A DNA stretch of 64,000 nt, taken from assembly GCF_010183535.1 (NCBI RefSeq), contig NC_071328.1, forward strand, positions 11,532,001-11,596,000, read 5' to 3'. The DNA is from Caenorhabditis remanei (taxonomy: Eukaryota > Nematoda > Chromadorea > Rhabditida > Rhabditidae). This document shows, one piece after another, positions 1 to 11,535 of this stretch; position 1 is the first letter of the stretch, and each line of letters starts with the position of its first letter. A program made the position numbers and the translations under genes. The notes under the pieces were generated by a model. It had not been told where the DNA came from and did not search any database. It worked only from the letters and a program-made list of their open reading frames with translations.

Positions 1-3000
1 TACTGTAGAATCTGCATCCTTCTCCTTCCCTCTGATTCTTCGCTTCCTCTCTTTTTCTAAATTCAAATCTTCTCCTTCCCCTCTCCATATTCGTACTTTG
101 ACCCACGTACCGTAATCCTTCCATCCCATTATTTTAATCAATTAACATTCAAACCTCAAAAGAGAAACACCGCTCTCTATGTCTTTTTTGAGTCACCAAA
201 ACTCTGTCGTCTCCTCGATTCGCATACTCTCTCCTCACCCAAAAAGGTTACTCAATGTGCACTTTTCAATTGGGTTTTCACACGTTTAACATCACTTTAT
301 GAGGTCGAATGGGCGGTGCTTACCGTACTTGGTACTGCCTCGTTTCGATTGTTGAATGAGAGTGAGCTCTCTTGAGAATGTCATTTTTGAATATAGGCTC
401 CGCCCACTTTACCTTCTCATTCGATTGAGAAATCAGTTCACTCCTTATCTGGTGATCCGACGAGTATTGTTCTTTTTTTACTCTACATGATTATTTTTTC
501 TTTTTCTTTTTTCCATCCCCAGCGACTGTTCCTCGATGAGCCCGCTTACAGCTAGCCCTAACTTTGACCAGCCGTAACTCTGCTGAAAGTTGATCAACTT
601 TTCTGAAACTTAAACTTGTAGATAGAGAAAAAAGCGCCCGATGCTCATGAATTTCGGTCAGTAGGTTTTTGAATATTTGGTGAATACCTGGTTTGTGCCA
701 ATTTTCAAAAATCTTGAGAGATGAGTTTTCTGAAGAATCTTTTTAGGTCTCTTTTCTTTCAAATATTCTAGTCCAGGGACAAATTCACAGTCAGTAGCTT
801 TTGAGCAAATGAAGAGAGAATCAGAAAGATTAGAAAAAACATATTCGTTCGCTCAAAAAATGTTTTGAATGAAGTGTCTGAGAAAGCCGCGGACAAGGTC
901 AGATTGCGTCATGACCTAGGACAGACGGATGGAGACTGTGAAGAGTAAATTTCGAAAATACCGTAATCTCAAGGATTCTGTCAGCCCAAATCCGAAAGCC
1001 AAATTACTGATAGTTTTCATACCAATTGGTGAAACCAAGAGCCAATTTGAGCTATTTTTACTGGATTGGTGAGAAAAACATCAGTGTGAAATTACTGTAC
1101 ACCGTTTACTCTAATGATGTACATGTTGATGTAAACATGTTTTTTGACTGAGTGTCGATAGCAGCAAATACCGTATTTCTACACAATCCGATTCAATCAT
1201 TTGATTCAAATATTTTTACTTTCGCTGCAAAACGTTTCTGATGAAAACTTGAAACAATATTTTCACTATCAATATCTCTCAATCTCTTTCTTCTTTTCTT
1301 CTTTTTAGATTCTCTTCTTTTCTCTTTTCCAATAAGAATGGATTTTTTCAATTAAAAGTTGCTATTTCCGTTCTCTCTTCCAAACTGAGCAATAACTTCT
1401 CAGTTTATAAGGAATGGAATCTTGTGTATTCTGAGAATGTACTTTCGAACACTTGACTCCCCCTCACATCAAAACATAATTCTTCTCATTTTTCTCTGTT
1501 TTTCTCTGTTTTTTTCTGGTGACTTTTTGCAAAAAGTTGGCGAAGAAAGAGATGAATCTAATAGTGTCATGCGTTTCCTCTGAAATTGGCTGAAATTTTT
1601 CATTGTTTTCAGTGTCATTCACAAATAATAAAAATTCTATATAAAGGGAAACAAGAAGATCTTAAATAGAGTTCAGAATATAGTTTTTTCCGTTTACTGG
1701 GGTTACTGTAACTGCAGTTTCCGAAAAACTGCAGTTTCCGAACAACACGCCGATAACTTCCCAGTTCCTTCTTTTCAGTATCCTCCTCACTACTCCAGAA
1801 CAAGAATTCAAAATGTTCTCATAGAAATCATCATAGAAAAAAATCCCATGAAAATCATTGTTTCGTATATCCGAAATGCATTCCGAAAGAGAAGAGAGAA
1901 AAACGTAAACTATTTTGGCTCAAAGTGCATGCACTTCCAAAAAGTTTATTTATAAAAAAAGATGTTGAGTGAGGATTTCGGATAATAATTTTTGACGATT
2001 TTTGATGGTTGATTTATTTGTGATTTCGATCTTATGCGTGGCATAGTTGTTCGGAATCCGGATTCTGGAATATCCGGAATTCCGGGATTTTTTTTCATTG
2101 GGGTTCCGAATTCCGAATTCCGGAAATCAAAAAATGTCATTCCGTACAACTATGGAGCGTGGAATAAGAGAGTTTTTGTCTGGAAAGTTATGTGATAGTC
2201 TGATATTTTTACAAGGTTTTCTTGGAGTCTCAGATTGTCTCAGATTCTGAGTTTGACAACTTTTCGATAACTCTGCTGGTTTTTGAGCAGAGAAATAAGA
2301 CATTTCGGCTTCTCTCTTCTCTCGTTTTTACCTGTATTATATTTCAAAAATTTCCAAAAAGTGCACTCCTAAAGTTGTGATCCAGTAGATTATCTCGCTT
2401 GCAAAACATCTTCTAATGGCCCTTTCTTTCTCTTTTCCTTCTTCTCTTCCTTTCCTCTAGACAAAAAAAGTTGAGATGAGTCTTCGGTATGAATCATCCT
2501 CTCAGACAGTTGCAACTTGCCAGCTCATTCCTACAGTATACCCTCCCCTTCTTCCATTTTCTCGATCATGACACAATTCTGTTCTTCGAATCCCCGCCCC
2601 CAATGTGTCCAATATAACATTTCATTATTTCTCGATGCTCTTTCCGAAGATTGTCACATTCCCATCATCCACTCAATACCACAAACACCTCCTCACAAAT
2701 TGTGCTTCTTTTTGATATCAAATCACAAATCCCTCTCCCATCACGTATGATATAAAAAAAAGAACTGAGATTCCTCCAATATCTATCTCTCTTTTCTGAG
2801 ACTCTCGAGATGCTGCAGCGAGAGTCTATGATTAATTCGTTGGCCCTTTCGATTCGCCGTTTTCTAGGTCGCCTGTTCGGTTGATACCTTCGAGAAATGA
2901 TGTTGCTCACATCAAAGTATGAGAGATTCTCTTTTTTCGACTTTTCGTATCATTCGAGTTTGATTTTTGTTGCTACCTCAGTTCTCAACTTTTGAAAAGT

Positions 3001-3791
3001 TCAAATCCAAATCTTTTTTTTCGTCTCCGCTTTTTCCTCGTTTAACAAATCAATATTATAATTATGTGTCTTTTGAGTGAGTTGACTAAAAATGGGTCAG
3101 GAAGAGAGCGCAGAGAAAGCAGACACTCTACCTCTCTCCACTCTCTTCTCTCAGCCGAATTGGTGGTTTTCAGACAAACGGAAAATTGACAAGTTTCAAA
3201 ATTGCAGAATGCAAGGACCTGAAGAGCTAGTATAAAGTTGTCAACTGGAAGATTATAGATATAGAATATAACTTTACACAAAACATAACATCGAATAAGT
3301 AGAACATTTCCTGTCATCGAGACACAACTTCAAGCTTCACGATTTTGGCTGAAAATGCTATCTCTTTTTCTCATTTCTCAAAAAAAGTAGTCTCGACTTT
3401 TGTAATCTTGTAGTTAAATATTAGTCTCCGAGATATGCTCCTTTGCAGAGTAAACACTGAAACTTGGGAATGGAAAGAAATGCAGAGAAGAAGATGCTCT
3501 AGCTTCTCTGTTCTTTGCTTATTTTCAAACTCAGTTGTTAATCTTTGAAGACGAATGAATCCAGAAGAACTATCTAAAATTTGTCAACTACAAGAATTGA
3601 GAACTAGGTTGCAACAATTCAAAATACTTAAGTTTGATGTAGTTTGCCAGCCTTTGATTCTGCTACGCAATCTTAATGTTAGCCTATTTGATTGTCAATG
3701 TTCGAAAAATCCTAGATCATTTTCATGCTCTTCCTTCTTTCCTCCGTCCTACTTCATAAAATTTCCCCATCCATTTCTATTTCTCTCTCAG
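1..3791. other. Non-coding stretch before cle-1
   Basis: No supported coding exon was found in either strand. The sequence is AT-rich with long pyrimidine runs typical of worm introns and intergenic DNA. Open frames here are short and carry no recognisable family or worm-like codon pattern. It contains a patch of tandem GAATTC-like words around 2045-2135 and a small hairpin at 3483-3510. Because longer collagen XVIII isoforms usually have more N-terminal exons, the stretch could be a large cle-1 intron or the promoter of the short form; the sequence does not decide. Confidence 0.6.
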
Positions 3792-6700
3792 ATGCGTCGT
3801 CTCGTCGCACTATTCGTGGTGCACCTCCTTTTTGTTTCGGTGCTCGGAGGAGCTGAAGAACTGGAAAACGAAGATTTTCCCCTTCTCTCCTCTGAACAAG
3901 TACAACCAGAAGTTCGTGAATTCTCGACGTCTCCTGAAGACTCCTCCCTCCCCGGTACCGTATTCCAAGTTGTTCCGTTTGAAGATGCACGCGTTCGTCA
4001 AGCACGTGCATCTTCTGAAGAGAAGGAAATTACTTCGAATAGTGTGATGATTCCGGTGGAAATGGTTGAAGTGATCGATGATGGAAATCTATTTGAAGAT
4101 GATGGAAAGGTAATCTTTTTCTACTTTTCAGGGAGCAATTCAAGAATTGAAATTGATAGATGATGCATCACAAGGTTCACGGCAATGCGATGAACAATGG
4201 GTAGGAAACATATATGAATTAACTATTTTTGATCAACTTCTAATAGTTTTGGGTTACTGTAGGGTCTAATGCTACAGTATGGATGGAAAGAAGTCTTTCT
4301 CTTCCTTTCATTCTCGCTCTCTGCGTCCCTCACCAAATGACTTAAAATTTTGAAAAAAAATCCCATTTAAAAACAAAAAAACCCTATAGTGGCGTCGTCG
4401 AAAGCTTGAAAAAGAGCAAAATCAAATGCGAAAAGTAAGTTTTGCCACGTCCGATCCAGCTTACTGTATTTCCTAATTCGTGTCATCGATCTTAGATTTA
4501 GAATTTTGTCTCCGTCGGCTTATTGTACAATTGTGGCCCCATTATGAGTTTTTCAAGAATGATCTCTTCTCGAGAAATCTTGGAAAACTCGCTCATTTTA
4601 GTACGGTGTCTAATTGATTCTATTCAGGGTGTCGAAGGATCTGGAACTCCAGACGAAATCAAAAAGTCTCCAGAATCCAATGAAATCCAACAAATCGCCG
4701 AACTCCCACCGACTCCAGCCCCTCCACCACCGTATCCAACGCCTCAAATGGCTGTTCAAGGTGAGTTTTATCTAGAGATTTAGATATTTTCTCTACTTTT
4801 TTCCAACTAACATTTCAGATTTATTCCTATCAGATGACTCACTTGTTGTTCCTTTTATTGGGGGTTACGGTAGCCCTGCAGCTAGAGGTTGTGGATTAGA
4901 GAATTGAGAATTTTCAACCCTTTAGAAACTGTTTTTTGCTAAACTTTTTTGCTTTGCATGGTGTGATATAGAAAGAAAAATGGAAAATACGGGGGAGTGA
5001 GACGAGTGTTAAAATTTTTAACTTAAAAATGAAAAAGTGTGAGTTTGAAATCCTTTAGAATCTCGCACTATTTTTCCATCTCTTGAACCCATCTATTTCA
5101 GATCTTCGATCTTATGAACAACACGCCGCCACGACGCCATTCCAAGGTGTTTCAGAATCAGGAGGTCATTGTACTAAAGTATGTCAAGGAGCGCCAGGAC
5201 CACAGGGACCAGCAGGAAAAGATGGAATTCCCGGATCACATGGACATCAAGGAGAACGTGGAGCTGATGGACAACCCGGAATGCATGGATCACGTGGAGA
5301 GCAGGGACCACCGGGACCTCCTGGAATGCCGGGTCTTGCTGGGCCTCCAGGACCACCTGGATCAGGATCTGGAGGTGTTGGATCGGGAGCCACTGGACCA
5401 CAGGGACCACCAGGACTTCCTGGAGCACCTGGAAGAGATGGAGCAGATGGAGCTGAGGGACAACGGGGACCACAAGGACCACCGGGACCGAAAGGAGATG
5501 AAGGACCGGGCGCAGGGGGGAGAATGTCTGACGAAGATATTGACAGATGTGCACAAAGATTAAAGGAAACGATGCAGCTAGATATAGAACCAATGAGAGG
5601 AGATCTTCCCGAATACAATCCAAGAATCCATTCTCATACTACAAAAGGAGAAAAAGGAGAACGAGGACCGCCTGGTGCTCCGGGAGCTCCCGCTTCTGCT
5701 GGTGGCTTCGGAGGTTTGTTTATTTTCTTGGAAACGAAAATGTTCCCGAAAGTGGAAATGCTATAGTTTTTAGTTTTTGTTCCAACAAAAATGTCAAAGA
5801 AAATTCTCTTTTTTCTTCTGGTATTTTATGGATTATTGCCGGGTATTGGCACAGTTTATGTCTTTCCAATTCCAGAATTTATTTTGAAAGGTAGGAGATG
5901 AAATTGGAAAAGGCAAGGTTCTGAGTTCTGAATTCCGATTCTGAAATAAGTAACTTGGAGTTTTAATTAATTAATTTATTTATTTCATCGAAGGGTGAAT
6001 ACCGCTTACACGTGAAAATGAATTGATTTTAAGAGTTACATGAAAGAGATGGTTAATAAATAGAAAGAAAATAAAATCTAGAATCCAAACTTCAGTGGTT
6101 CCGATATTTCGATTCTTGACTCTGAAATCTGAATTCAAAATTCTGAATTCTGATTTTTAAATCAAAAAAAGATAAGAAGTAAATCCTGAATTTATGTAGA
6201 TTTGAAACCCCAGAGTGTGTATTCCTAGATTCTAAGTTCGAAGTTTCAGTATTTGGAACCCAGAATCTAGAAAACCATTTAGAAATCAGGAATTTAGAAT
6301 TGGGTTCAGGATTCTGAACTCTCAAACACAGGAACCAAACTTCAAAGTTCCTAATCCTAACCATTAAGAAACCTTCAAATTCCTTATATTTCTAGGTGTG
6401 AATTTAGGAACCAATGTTCACGCTACAACCGTCGAATTGTTCGCTTCCGCCCGTGCCACATCCATCGGACAAATGGCGTTTGCCACGTCATCTCAACAAC
6501 TTTTCATTCGAGTCAACAATGGATGGAAAGAAGTTCTTCTGGGAGGACATATTCATCCATCTCTGGAAACAAAACAATCCACGGTTAGTTTCTGTTTAGG
6601 AGTTTTGAATTTGGATTCCCTTTTTGAATTTGTTTTGAAAAGTTTTCGATTTTCCATTTTTAGCCAATTGAACTAGATTCACGCTATTCTCCGAATAGTA

Positions 6701-8116
6701 TTGATTTCTGGGTGAGTTTTTGTTCTAGACGTTGTGATTGTGATTTGTATTCCTACTTTCTCTTCTCTATGCTTCGTTTCCATCTGAAATTCGAATATCT
6801 CAGAACCATCAAACTGGACATAAATGTTCATCGCGACACACGCGAGAATCAAATGTAAATCGATATTAGTTTTTGTCGCCTTTTTTTTATTATTTCTAGA
6901 GTTGTCAACTCACTTAATCAGCTATTCTCCACTCACATCCTTTAGCCGTTTAGCTTAGTTTGTCTCCCCTCAATTCCCTCTCTTAAATCACATCACCTAG
7001 GTTTTTAAAAGTCTCGTGAAGCAGTTGTCCAGCACATTCTTTAGTAAATAATTTTAATTTCTATAGAGCAAAAAAAGTGTTGATTGAATTGAGATTTTCA
7101 GCAAAACTCGCGACAAAACGACGCAGCTCAACCGGAAAGACAAGTGGCGGCTCCATGGCGTCCAAGAGTGAATTTGGAGGAACCACAGAGAGATTCTGGA
7201 TCAAATAACAAGGATCGAGTGGTAAACGGATTTCGATAGAGCGCATTTGCCATAGTCAAAAATTTCAAAATTTTCAGATTCACATGATCGCATTGTCCCA
7301 ACCATTCTCTGGAAATATCCATGGACTCCGTGGAGCAGATCTTCAATGTTATCGGGAAGCACGTGCCGCTGGATACAGTACGACATTCCGTGCAATGCTT
7401 TCGAGTAACGTTCAAGATTTGGTTAGAATTGTTCACTCTGTTGACTTCGACACTCCTGTTGTCAATGTTGCCGGACATCATCTTTTCGCTAGTTGGAGAT
7501 CATTTGTTAATGGAGCACAAATGAGTCAATACGCGAAACTCTTCTCATTCGATAGACACGATGTTCTCAATGATTCGAGATGGTGAGTGTGGTTCTCTCA
7601 AAACTTCAAAAATAATTTCTCATTGAAACGCGAGTTACAGTATTTTTTGCGAAAGTTTACAGTGGGTGGGGGTTGAACTTTCGTCCCACCAACGCCTGCA
7701 AACAGTGATATCCAAAATTTGATTAGAATGTTGTAGAAATCATAAAACCTGTTCCAGGCCCGACAAGCGCGTCTGGCATGGATCGAAAGATGGAGGAATC
7801 AGAGCTGATCAGTACTGTGATGGATGGAGACGATCTGATGGTCAGTTGGAGAATTTAATTGACCTAAATCGTCAAATATAATGTTTTTTCAGCTTCTCTC
7901 ACCTCTTTGGCCGGTCATATCTCTTCAAATACCAGCATTTTCCAGTCGAGCGGAACAACCAAATGCGAGAATAAATTGGTCGTTTTGTGTGTTGAGGTGA
8001 GAAATTTTCCATTTTTTTCAGTTTTTTTTCGATTACTACTTTTTCAGAACATGTCAAAGTACCACGGCGATCGAATCCTCCGTTTGAACCGAATCACCTC
8101 CGACTTCAAAATCTGA
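3792..8116 (+). CDS. cle-1: Collagen XVIII-like protein with C-terminal endostatin domain (cle-1)
   Basis: A basement-membrane collagen; in C. elegans CLE-1 acts in cell migration, axon guidance and synapse organisation. Exons read: 3792-4109, 4132-4200, 4390-4434, 4628-4760, 5102-5713, 6396-6583, 6664-6711, 7102-7221, 7278-7582, 7758-7840, 7893-7996, 8048-8116, giving about 697 residues. The start begins a signal peptide ([20 protein letters not shown]) and lies directly after a CTCTCTCAG acceptor. An acidic spacer is followed by interrupted Gly-X-Y repeats (exon 5102-5713), a collagen XV/XVIII trimerisation segment (about 6396-6583) and a full endostatin fold from 7278 ([20 protein letters not shown] through the final Cys-containing exons). 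The long thrombospondin-type N terminus known for the family is not in the window, so this is the short form or the gene's 3' half. The first intron is only 22 nt as read, so the first exon's end is doubtful. Confidence 0.93.
4819..4887 (+). other. Candidate cassette exon of cle-1 (69 nt)
   Basis: It is bounded by a perfect ACATTTCAG acceptor and a weak GTTGTG donor. It keeps phase 1 on both sides, is 69 nt (23 codons) and has no stop when joined to the exon ending at 4760. It would insert a neutral, non-collagen segment before the first Gly-X-Y block. It may instead be chance sequence inside a 341-nt intron. Confidence 0.35.
6804..6854 (+). other. Candidate cassette exon of cle-1 (51 nt)
   Basis: It lies in the 390-nt intron before the exon at 7102. 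The acceptor ATATCTCAG and donor GTAAAT are both acceptable. It is 51 nt in phase 0, open throughout, and encodes a basic, His/Arg-rich 17-residue insert with one Cys (NHQTGHKC...). It would lie in the hinge between the trimerisation segment and endostatin. Confidence 0.4.
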
Positions 8117-8474
8117 TTTCCCTCTTGCTCTCTCTAGATTCAGATTTAATTATTAGAATTCCTCTTTTTTACGACCCCCACATCCCGACCAAAGAAAAGT
8201 ATTTACTGTTTTTTTAAATCCCACTATAAATTATGAAATCTCGAAAAATCCCCAACTTTCCGAAAACGGCTCCAAATCTTCACTAATTTTTCCAATACTT
8301 TGCTTCTTGAAACCGAACTCTTTCCCATTTCGTACCTGCCATTTTATATTTGAAATTGAATATGAAATTATAAAGTAACTTTTTTAAACAGAAAGTTATA
8401 CACAGAGAAAAGTAAGTAAAAGTGAGTAAAAGTGAGAATTACATGCTGAAAATATGTTACAAGTCACGATCAAA
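8117..8474. other. Convergent 3' ends of cle-1 and cdk-8
   Basis: These 358 bp hold the two 3' UTRs facing each other. The sequence is AT-rich with no coding signal on either strand and no conspicuous hairpin. Confidence 0.7.
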
Positions 8475-9444
8475 TTATCGATGATATTGTTGCCATTGCT
8501 GCTGCTGGCTTGGTCCTGGTTGACCCATTTGAGGCGGCATTCCTCGTCCTTGTTGCATATATGCTTGTGGTGGAACTCCTGGTGGTCGCATTCCCATTTG
8601 CATTCCCATTTGCGGATTCATGTATCCTTGAGGACCTGGACCAGGTACTTGTGGTTGCCCGGGTCGCTGTCCATAGTAACCAGATGGTCCGGGTTGTTGC
8701 ATCATTTGCATCATAGGCGGGCCTTGTTGATTGTGATAATCTTGAGGACCACCGTAGGGAGGAGGCATCGGACCGTACTGAAACTAGTAGCGATGTGAAC
8801 ATTTGAAGGCAAGTTTAGTTCAAAAACTCAAATTCAACATTTTCTAATTTTAAAGAATTTTCCAAAACGAAGAGTTCTGTTTCATCATACACATCGAAAT
8901 TCGAACATTTTTGAAAATATACAAAAATATGGAAACCGTTCTAAATCAGACACACTCAAGTTCTGACAAAATATGAATGACGTACAAAAACTAAATTTTT
9001 CACAGAACTAGAAAAAATGTATATGGAAACCACTACACGACCAAAATTCAAGCTAACGACGCCGTTCCCCATTTAAACTAACTCTTGGAACAGGAACATT
9101 TCCCATTCTCATCATCTTTGCCTGTGGTCCCTCATCCATTCCTCCCTGCATCGGATCGTGCATTTGCTGGTATTGCATCTGAAACTATATCACGCGTTGG
9201 TAATAATCTCTATTCATATTCAATTACATGATGTTGTTGTTGCATCATTTGATGAGCATGCGGATCCTGTGGAACCACTCCTGGATGTGGACCGCCCATA
9301 GGTGGTTGTCCCATTTGTGGCTGTCCCATTTGCGGAGGACCCATCTGATTTTGAACCATCTGCGGCTGAACCATTTGGGGTTGACCCATCATTTGTGGCG
9401 GCCCCATTTGTGGTTGTTGCATTTGAACTTGCTGTTGCTGTTGC

Positions 9445-9475
<31 letters not shown>

Positions 9476-10961
9476 GCTGTTGCTGTTGCTGCTGTTGTTG
9501 CTGAACATGATCTATTGGAACCTACAAGCGAAGACCAAATTCAAAAGTGCGATCAAATCAATTGAAAGACTTTTACTCACAGTCATTTGTTGCTCTTTCT
9601 TGGCGTACGGGATAGGATATTTGTTGAAGACATCGTCAGTCTCTCTTGGTGGTCGCTTCATTTTCTGAAATTTTAAAAATTGTAATTTGAGATTCGACGA
9701 GAATCACTCACTCTGAAATAAATATCATTCATCGCCTCCTCACAACTAACGCGTTTCGTTGGATCTACAGTTAACAACTTCACGAGTAATCGATACGGAG
9801 AACTCTGTGAATTAATCTTCCATTTATCGAAATATCGTTGCAAACTATTCGGGAATGTCTGAATTGGAGTCCCTTCATTTCTCGCATCGTTCAGTAGCCT
9901 AGCATGATCTGGCATCTTTTTCATATCTGGCCAATCAGTATCTGATGGATAACCCAATAAATGGAATATCCTTTTTACTTGATCATAATGATACGGATTT
10001 TGCGCTTTGATGTCTTCCTCTTTACAGAAAAACAGTGGTTCAGCGGTCAGAAGCTCAGCGAAAATGCACCCGATTGCCCATACATCAATGGCTTTCGTGT
10101 AATGTTTTGCACCAAGTAGCAGTTCTGGAGCTCTGTACCAGAAAGTGACAACAACTGGATCCAACTCAGCCATTGGTTTTAGAGGATTCGCGTAGATTCT
10201 TGAAAATCCGAGATCAGCGATTTTTACCCTGAAATTTTTATATAAAAATTAATTCAACATTATATTTTGTATTACCGTCCCCGCATATCAGGAGGTCCGT
10301 CACCCATAAGAAGAATGTTTGCTGGTTTGAGATCTCTATGAAGTACCCAATTCGAGTGAAGATAGTGCATTCCTGATAGAATTTGAAATAGAATATTCTT
10401 GACCATGTTCCTTGGCACCATAATCGGAACTTTCTTGGTTTTGGCGGTTCGATGATGCTTGATTACATGCCAGAGATCGTGCTCAGCGTAGTCTAACAAT
10501 AGCCAAACTTTCTTTTCATTTGTGAGGAATACGCGTTGCAAGCAGATCAAATTGGGATGTCTGAAAATTTTTGATATTTAAATTGTTTGAGAAAGAATGA
10601 GATAGTGTACCTCAACTCTCTGAAAAGAGCAATTTCTCGGCATGCTGACATAGAGAATCCTTGCCCTTCTATCATCTTTAGAGCATACTCCTTGTTTGGA
10701 AATCGTCCATTTGGATGTTTTGGAACTGCCTTGTACACTAATCCATATGTTCCTCTACCGATTTCTTTGGAATTTTCGAAGTAGAATAAATCTTCGACGC
10801 GTTCTCGACTGACTGCTAGCCGCTTTTTAAAGTTTTCATCTATCATGAGTCTGTAAAAATTTAAAGATAGTTGTGTTTCTCTGTCTCACGCGACAGATTC
10901 AATGATAGAATGTGTACCACCGTATTCACTATCATTTTTTGTTTCATTTCACTTACGTCAT
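8475..10961 (-). CDS. cdk-8: Cyclin-dependent kinase 8, Mediator kinase module
   Basis: Serine/threonine kinase that with cyclin C, MED12 and MED13 forms the Mediator CDK8 module in the nucleus. Exons (minus strand): 10957-10961, 10611-10850, 10276-10560, 9712-10228, 9581-9664, 9228-9521, 9083-9178, 8475-8777; about 607 residues. The start exon holds only ATGAC and splices to give MTLMIDENF, matching the C. elegans protein as I remember it. Visible motifs are the Gly loop GRGTYG, the ATP-site Lys in YALKMIE, the cyclin-binding helix [14 protein letters not shown] (the CDK8-type variant of PSTAIRE), the catalytic loop [13 protein letters not shown] and the RAPELLLGA segment. The C-terminal third is a Gln/Pro/Met/Gly-rich tail including a polyQ run (9427-9510), as in other worm CDK-8 proteins. 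It diverges from tlf-1 across about 570 bp. Confidence 0.97.
9427..9512 (-). repeat. CAG/CAA repeat encoding polyglutamine in cdk-8
   Basis: A run of mixed CAA and CAG codons (seen as TTG/CTG on the + strand) encodes an almost unbroken Gln tract in the CDK-8 tail. Codon mixing suggests selection for Gln or long persistence rather than a fresh expansion. Tract length is likely to vary between strains. Confidence 0.85.
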
Positions 10962-11535
10962 TTCTAAATCAGGAGCCTGATTCTTGAGTTCTATTGAGAA
11001 GAATCGGAATACAAAGCTGGAAATCGATAGGAATTTAGCTCAAAGTACGGTATAAAAAGGTACGCAAACACCATAGATGCGTACAAAGCATCACATTTTA
11101 CGACAGCTGCGTCGGCTTCGCTTGCGTTCTCTGTATCGAGTTTTATTAATCGAACATTGCGATTCGCTGTCACATATAGCAAAGATTTCGGCCTTCAAAG
11201 TATAATAACAAATGACTAATTGAGAAAATGCACACTAATTAACAAAAGACAGGTGGAAGGACATTGCATCTCTCCCAAAGGCGAGGCGAAATGTTGCGTC
11301 GATCGATTGGCGCTAGTCTTTCGACGCAAGCACATTGAATTTAGCTAGCGCTATCTTCATCAAAACACTTTTTTTTCAGCATATTTTTCCAATCATCTCG
11401 GCGACATAAATAAATCATGTTCTCCTAAGATTGTTCTTACGAAATCAATAAAATTTTTTATTCACTCTTTCCGCTTCTCTATGTTTCGTACTTGGTTCGT
11501 TGCAAAGAACTCAGTTTACAGGCCGACCAGTTCAA
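10962..11535. promoter_or_regulatory. Divergent promoter region, cdk-8 and tlf-1
   Basis: This is the 570-bp space between the cdk-8 start (minus) and the first plausible tlf-1 start (plus). No coding exon is supported. The acceptor-like TTTACAG ending at 11521 lies 14 nt before the tlf-1 ATG and could be a spliced-leader site. No specific factor site is convincing. Confidence 0.5.

Noticed and set aside
3555..3791. Upstream extension of the cle-1 first exon to an ATG at 3555
   Set aside because: It would bury the signal peptide internally and reads across a good acceptor at 3791.
10991..11182. Minus-strand frame in the cdk-8/tlf-1 promoter
   Set aside because: Short, no family and no exon boundaries consistent with cdk-8, whose start exon is at 10957-10961.
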